Of a stretch of DNA of 64,000 nt, positions 61,871 through 64,000 are shown piece by piece. The position numbers were made by a program, and so were the translations under genes. Each line of letters starts with the position of its first letter. The first letter of the stretch is position 1. Under the pieces are notes generated by a model. It searched no databases and was not told where the DNA came from. It saw nothing but the letters and a program-made list of their open reading frames with translations. The stretch is from Eopsaltria australis (Eukaryota > Chordata > Aves > Passeriformes > Petroicidae): contig JAVTVJ010000292.1 in the NCBI GenBank assembly GCA_034509425.1, positions 1 to 64,000 on the forward strand, written 5' to 3'.

Positions 61871-61876
61871 AATAAA
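61871..61876 (+). terminator. CSNK1G1: Polyadenylation signal AATAAA of CSNK1G1
   Basis: AATAAA follows a T-run at about 61859-61869, with T/GT-rich sequence around 61935-61960 downstream. It is the best candidate distal signal. A second AATAAA at 61536-61541 lies inside the A-rich tract and is a weaker candidate because it may be incidental or support internal priming. Confidence 0.7.
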
Positions 61877-61895
61877 ACATTGCACTGCTGCATTG

Positions 61896-62787
61896 TTCTC
61901 CATGAATAGATGTATTTATTACCTCAGCCTGACCATGGCGCTTGTGTTTTGTCTTCCTTTGGCTCTGCTGGGCACTTGTGTCACCCTCTGCACCCCTTGG
62001 AGGGGACAACACATGGGTGGGACTTTGTGGGACTTTCTCAACGCTTGGTGCTTTACAGCTCTGTGGGGGTCAGCCAAGGCGGAGGTTGGCCAAGGGGTGG
62101 TCGCACCAACTTTCCTTCTCCCGGCGCCCACACATTCCCACTTCAGCCATCCTGGAATGCAGGATGCCTCGTCCTGAGGCTGCCCTTGAGAAGGGAGCAC
62201 AGGGAGAGGGGTACCGGGACCTGCCCCCCTGGCAAGGCTGTGGGATAAAAACTGAAGGAAGGAGAGAAGCCCAAATTCCTCTTAAGTACCAGGAGCATTG
62301 CATTGCACCATCACTGAAGGTGTCACTGCCCGTGGCACGGGCTGGACATGAAAAGGTCTCTTCCAACCCAAACCAGTCTGTGATTGCAAATCCTGGACTT
62401 AACATGTGGAATTAGGCTTGGGTCAGTGTCAGTCTCTGAAAAATTAAATCTCAAAGGTGGAGATGCAGGGTCCAAGGGTCAGGGAGGGAACCTTTGAGGT
62501 TCATCTCCTTGTCAGAGTGCATGTGTCCCCAGACAAACTTTTGGGAACGGGAAATGAAAACTCATGGTACTAATGGTACATTTAAGGCTGGGAACTGGGC
62601 GGGGAAATGTCACACGAGAGATCACAGCGTGGAGTAGGGTGCATGGAAACATTTTGGTTCAGGTGCAGGTGTCTCCGAGTGGGTTCAGTGCCAGCTGCTC
62701 TCAAAGGTGCCTTGGCTCTCCTGGCATCTCTGCTCAGACACTGACCCGCAGCCATTCAGCTCGCCGGGAGCCCGGCCCGGAGGAGGA
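61896..62787. other. Intergenic spacer between CSNK1G1 and PPIB
   Basis: About 0.9 kb has one CR1 remnant (62317-62391) and no exon or RNA gene that I can support. It is followed directly by the minisatellite. Confidence 0.75.
62317..62391 (+). mobile_element. CR1 3' terminal remnant, intergenic
   Basis: GTGTCACTGCCCGTGGCACG and GGTCTCTTCCAACCCAAACC are followed by AGTCTGTGATTG. Confidence 0.7.
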
Positions 62788-63250
62788 AACCGGGACACAC
62801 CGGGGACACACCTGGGACACACCGGGGACAAGCCGGGACACACCGGGACATACCAGACACACAGGGGATACTCCGGGACACACCAGGGATACACCGGGGA
62901 TAGACCGGGACACACCAGGGATACACCGGGGATACACCGGGACACACCAGGGACACACCGGGGACACACCGGGACACACCGGGGACACACCAGGGACACA
63001 CCGGAGACACACCGGGACACAACGGCACACACCAGAGACACACCGGGGACACACCGGGACACAACAGGGACACACCGGAACACACCGGGGACAAGCCGGG
63101 ACACACCGGGACACAACAGGGACACACCGGGACACACCGGGGACAAGCCGGGACACACCGGACACACCGGGGACACACCGGGACACAACAGGGACACACC
63201 GGGACACACCGGGACACACCGGGGACACACCGGGGACAAGCCGGGACACG
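62788..63250. repeat. GGGACACACC minisatellite between CSNK1G1 and PPIB
   Basis: About 460 bp consists of units of roughly 10-12 bp with the core GGGACACACCG and variants GGGATACACC, GGGACAAGCC and GGGACACAAC. A higher-order block (ACAACAGGGACACACC followed by GGGGACAAGCC) recurs near 63061, 63113 and 63185. Because the unit lacks stops in several frames on both strands, it produces long open frames of His-Thr-Gly-Asp-Pro or Cys-Val-Pro-Gly type. I regard these as non-coding by-products. It ends about 370 bp before the PPIB ATG. Confidence 0.95.
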
Positions 63251-63259
63251 GCGGAACAG

Positions 63260-63618
63260 CAACCCCGACCCGCCTCAGCTCCCGCCCCCCGGCCGCTCCC
63301 ATTGGCCACCGCCACTCTAGGCCCCGCCCCCTCCCACCTCCTCCCCCTCAGTGACCAATCATCGCGGCGTTCCGCTGCCGATTGACAGCTCCGCGGCCGC
63401 CCGGCGAGGGGCAACGTGGCAGACGCCCGCGCCCCGCCCGGCCGGAAGGTGCTGCCTTCCCCCCCCCGTGGCCGCGGTTGGTCGCGCCCGGGCGGGCGGA
63501 GCGGGCGGCAGCGCGGCGCGGGCGGTACCAAGGCGCGGCGCAGGCGGGGGTGCGCGGCGGGCGTGGCCGGATGCCGGCGGCGCGGCGGGCGCTGTGGCCG
63601 GGCTGCGAGCGGCGCAGG
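63260..63618 (+). promoter_or_regulatory. PPIB: PPIB CpG-island promoter and 5' leader
   Basis: The sequence is very GC- and CpG-rich and TATA-less. It has an inverted CCAAT (ATTGG, 63301-63305), a direct CCAAT (63355-63359), GC boxes GCCCCGCCCC (63321-63330) and GCCCCGCCCG (63431-63440), and an ETS-like CCGGAAG (63442-63448). This is a typical housekeeping promoter layout. The transcription start is not determinable here. The island continues into exon 1 and intron 1. Confidence 0.8.
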
Positions 63619-63726
63619 ATGAAGGTGCTGGTGGCGGCGGCGGCGCTGGGCGCGGCCCTCCTGCTCCTGCTGCCCGCGGCCTCCCGCGCCGACGAGCGCA
63701 AGAAGGGACCCAAGGTCACCGCCAAG
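63619..63726 (+). CDS. PPIB: PPIB (cyclophilin B) exon 1, partial gene
   Basis: Exon 1 of the endoplasmic-reticulum peptidyl-prolyl isomerase B, which assists procollagen folding with P3H1 and CRTAP. The 36 codons start MKVLVAAAALGAALLLLLPA, a clear signal peptide, and continue SRADERKKGPKVTAK, the conserved start of the mature protein. The ATG at 63619 is chosen because it matches the start I recall for chicken PPIB. An in-frame ATG at 63571 would add 16 residues; human also has a short N-terminal extension. The exon should end at AAG (63726), as in human, but the donor there is GTCGGA, which is poor. The remaining exons lie beyond the window. Synteny with CSNK1G1 upstream on the same strand supports the call. 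Confidence 0.93.
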
Positions 63727-64000
63727 GTCGGAGTGGGGGCGAGGCGAGGCCGGCGGGGGGGGATTGGGAAAGATTCCGTGTGGGGGGAGCCCGCATGGGG
63801 CAGGGGAGACCCGGGGAGGGGGAAACTGGGGTGAGGGGCCCTGGATGGGCTGGAGGGGTCTGGGATTGAGGGGGCCCGGGTGGGAAGGGTGCGGTAAGGC
63901 CCTGAAGGAGGGAGGGTTCAGCGCGGAGGGGTCGGGGGCACCTGGAAGGGCGGGGGAGGCCTGGGGACAGCTTGGCCCAGCTCTGGGGACGCTGATGTGG
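63727..64000 (+). other. PPIB: Start of PPIB intron 1
   Basis: GC- and G-rich sequence (GGGG runs, still within the CpG island) runs to the window end. Purine-rich G runs here are common in first introns of housekeeping genes. No further exon is visible. Confidence 0.75.

Larger units (their letters stand above)
58679..61895 (+). other. CSNK1G1: CSNK1G1 3' UTR
   Basis: About 3.2 kb runs from the stop to a likely cleavage site shortly after the AATAAA at 61871. It holds a GGA-rich run (58755-58780), A-rich sequence (58785-58865), a composite miRNA seed match (59390-59398), U-rich tracts (61205-61275) and a matching A-rich tract (61531-61580). I see no CR1 copy, in contrast to the introns. Open frames here are incidental. 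Confidence 0.8.

Noticed and set aside
63298..63380. Possible ER-stress response element in the PPIB promoter
   Set aside because: CCAAT is present, but the CCACG half at the required nine-base spacing is missing, and ATTGG-N-CCACG matches only partly.
62564..63531. Long open frames of 150-270 codons on both strands between CSNK1G1 and PPIB
   Set aside because: They are reading through a stop-free minisatellite and have low-complexity repetitive translations, so they are not evidence of a gene.
1..64000. CRISPR arrays, operons, tRNA or rRNA genes, prophage
   Set aside because: Nothing supports them; the window is a eukaryotic split-gene locus, and the only tandem array is a minisatellite without spacers.

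Overview
This is a vertebrate nuclear window, almost certainly avian. It carries most of one split gene on the + strand and the first exon of the next. The bird call rests on about 26 truncated chicken-repeat-1 (CR1) LINE copies in both orientations, short introns, GC-rich housekeeping 5' sequence, and protein sequence very close to what I recall for chicken PPIB. A songbird is plausible from an LTR-like repeat pair at 50-53 kb, but the species cannot be fixed from sequence alone.

The main gene is casein kinase 1 gamma 1 (CSNK1G1). Eleven constitutive coding exons between 6208 and 58678 join in frame, each with AG/GT borders, to a 420-residue kinase. It has a glycine-rich loop, VAIK lysine, RDVKPEN catalytic loop, DFG, the CK1-type SIN segment, and a C-terminal CCC plus polybasic tail that anchors CK1-gamma kinases to membranes by palmitoylation. 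The paralog is set by the N-terminus (MDHP...KDERQRTTK) and by PPIB directly downstream on the same strand, as in human. Two further in-frame exons look alternatively spliced: a 108-nt cassette (51976-52083; 36 residues) and a 24-nt microexon (55665-55688), which rewrites the residues just before the cysteine cluster. With and without them the protein would be 420, 428, 456 or 464 residues.

Layout: 1-6207 is sequence upstream of the start-codon exon, either a 5' intron or flank, rich in CR1. 6208-6623 is the leader/start exon, with three short uORFs. 6624-58623 is introns and exons; the largest intron, 17.2 kb, lies between exons 3 and 4. 47411-53855 holds the cassette exon between two copies of one LTR-like repeat. 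58624-about 61895 is the last exon with a 3.2-kb 3' UTR ending near an AATAAA. About 61900-63250 is intergenic and ends in a 460-bp GGGACACACC minisatellite. 63260-64000 is the CpG-island promoter, exon 1 and start of intron 1 of PPIB (cyclophilin B), cut by the window end.

There are no bacterial-style operons, CRISPR arrays, tRNAs or rRNAs that I can see. Nothing amounts to a new biological system. The interest is in isoform architecture at the CK1-gamma tail, repeat-derived structure around it, and candidate intronic regulatory elements.
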